A program made the position numbers and the translations under genes. 64,000 nt of DNA from Polaribacter sargassicola (GTDB taxonomy: Bacteria > Bacteroidota > Bacteroidia > Flavobacteriales > Flavobacteriaceae), in contig NZ_JAHDAU010000002.1 of NCBI RefSeq assembly GCF_021991835.1, positions 1-64,000 of the forward strand, in the 5' to 3' direction. Positions 63,437-64,000 of the stretch are shown here, piece by piece. Position 1 is the stretch's first letter, and every line of letters starts with the position of its first letter. The notes under the pieces were generated by a model. It was not told the origin of the DNA. It searched no databases and worked only from the letters and a program-made list of their open reading frames with translations.

Positions 63437-64000
63437 TTAAGCTATTATATTATTAATTTTAATTAGTTTTTTCTTAAAAACATTGTATTTTAAATCATTA
63501 TAAAGGCTAACCATACCAATACAATATTTACTTATACTGTATGGATTTTGCTTAATTGATTTTAATGATTTAACTATTTTAGAAGTTCTATTAAAACGTT
63601 CTTGTTTTACCTCTACAACTACCAAATCTTCATACTTTTTTTCTAATTCGTTTATTTTGTATGATAAATTTAAGTCTAACGTAACTCTTTCTTTACTTTT
63701 TAAATTTACAAGTGTTATTCTGTTAAACTTATTTAATAGACTTGGTACTAAATTGTAAGTTTCATTAGTAGTTTCTGCAATAAATTCTTTAGATGATTCT
63801 GTTAAATTCCACTCAAAATCTTTCACCGGAATTCTAGTTTTATTAGTTTCTCCTTTTCCGTTTTTTTGCTTTATCTCTAAAAAACAAAGATTAGATTCTA
63901 TGTATTTACGTTGTCTAATTTTGGTTCTATTATTTTTTCCGTTATGGTGGTCGTTGTAAAATTTATTATCATTAGTATCAAAATACAAAGAAGAATAACT
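63437..64000 (-). CDS. VTC-domain polyphosphate polymerase, N-terminus outside window
   Basis: 188 residues are visible and the frame is open to the window edge, so the start is missing. Basic residues lining the polyphosphate tunnel are present in LYFDTNDNKFYNDHHNGKNN and RTKIRQRKY, followed by the catalytic-metal Glu in FLEIKQ. These match the VTC domain, which makes polyphosphate from ATP in yeast and in bacteria. It lies 1 base upstream of DUF4956 and is likely the catalytic partner of that protein. Confidence 0.85.
   Translation of the reverse strand, partial: SYSSLYFDTNDNKFYNDHHNGKNNRTKIRQRKYIESNLCFLEIKQKNGKGETNKTRIPVKDFEWNLTESSKEFIAETTNETYNLVPSLLNKFNRITLVNLKSKERVTLDLNLSYKINELEKKYEDLVVVEVKQERFNRTSKIVKSLKSIKQNPYSISKYCIGMVSLYNDLKYNVFKKKLIKINNIIA

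Noticed and set aside
63437..63988. Complete 183-residue VTC protein starting at 63988
   Set aside because: The putative start is a TTG (Leu) inside the VTC domain; the frame is open to the window edge, so the gene is cut off.

Overview
The window is an AT-rich, gene-dense stretch of chromosome from a bacterium of the Bacteroidota, most likely a marine Flavobacteriaceae of the Polaribacter/Tenacibaculum type. The evidence is the gene content (type IX secretion type B sorting domain, a full-length TamB, an LptD of the Bacteroidota kind, a long NusB, DUF3822, a PUR-family DUF3276 protein, menaquinone genes), the many TTG starts, the near absence of Shine-Dalgarno sequences, and repeated matches to the Bacteroidota -7 promoter element TAnnTTTG just upstream of genes. 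The genus is inferred from general resemblance. I saw no tRNA, rRNA, CRISPR array or prophage. No stretch longer than 300 bases lacks a gene; the longest gap (25559-25855, 297 bases) holds a hairpin with a minus-strand U-tract, a possible micro-ORF and the yebC promoter.

Layout. 1-175: right end of an IS30-type insertion sequence abutting a RecD/PIF1-like helicase (minus). 1.7-3.8 kb: an unknown membrane protein, DUF3822 and rsmD (plus). 3.8-6.8 kb: tsaC and an RprX/RprY-like two-component system (minus). 6.9-10.3 kb: coaE, ybbR, yajC, DUF1573 and nusB (minus). 10.5-16.8 kb: an ABC exporter, a PUR-domain protein, a menF/thioesterase pair on the other strand, a pRiA4b ORF-3-like protein and an ABC-2 transporter. 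16.9-20.4 kb: a large T9SS-secreted surface protein. 20.5-25.6 kb: an acyl-CoA carboxylase beta subunit, pta and ackA. 25.9-33.1 kb: yebC, then a minus-strand block with menE, a CPBP protease, menC, SRPBCC, menA and two PH-domain proteins. 33.1-38.5 kb: a SPOR coiled-coil protein, two Fe-S proteins, an MCE protein and an amidase (minus), divergent from lptD and ridA. 41.7-44.1 kb: mgsA, gapA, pfkA. 44.3-50 kb: tamB divergent from tsaD. 50.2-54.1 kb: a fused FAD/Fe-S dehydrogenase and an aldo/keto reductase. 54.1-62 kb: an OmpA lipoprotein, valS, a second DUF1573 protein, an aspartyl protease, an aminotransferase and murB. 62.1-64 kb: DUF2490, DUF4956 and a VTC polyphosphate polymerase that runs off the right edge.

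How genes work together. Several genes serve the envelope (LptD, TamB, MlaD-type, amidase, OmpA, MurB, YbbR, YajC). Menaquinone synthesis is split over two loci, and menD and menB are not in the window. Central carbon genes (gapA, pfkA, mgsA, pta-ackA) share the window with a possible methylglyoxal and D-2-hydroxyacid branch (aldo/keto reductase and FAD/Fe-S dehydrogenase). Both universal t6A genes (tsaC, tsaD) are present but far apart.

Most of the window is ordinary core genome. The signals most worth a second look are a 39-bp palindrome that encodes both convergent ends of ridA and mgsA, a short GC-rich repeat spliced in frame into valS, a hairpin with a minus-strand U-tract and micro-ORF between ackA and yebC, a nested 21/63-residue coiled-coil repeat in the SPOR protein, a yebC terminator lying inside menE, and the VTC/DUF4956/DUF2490 module at the right edge.
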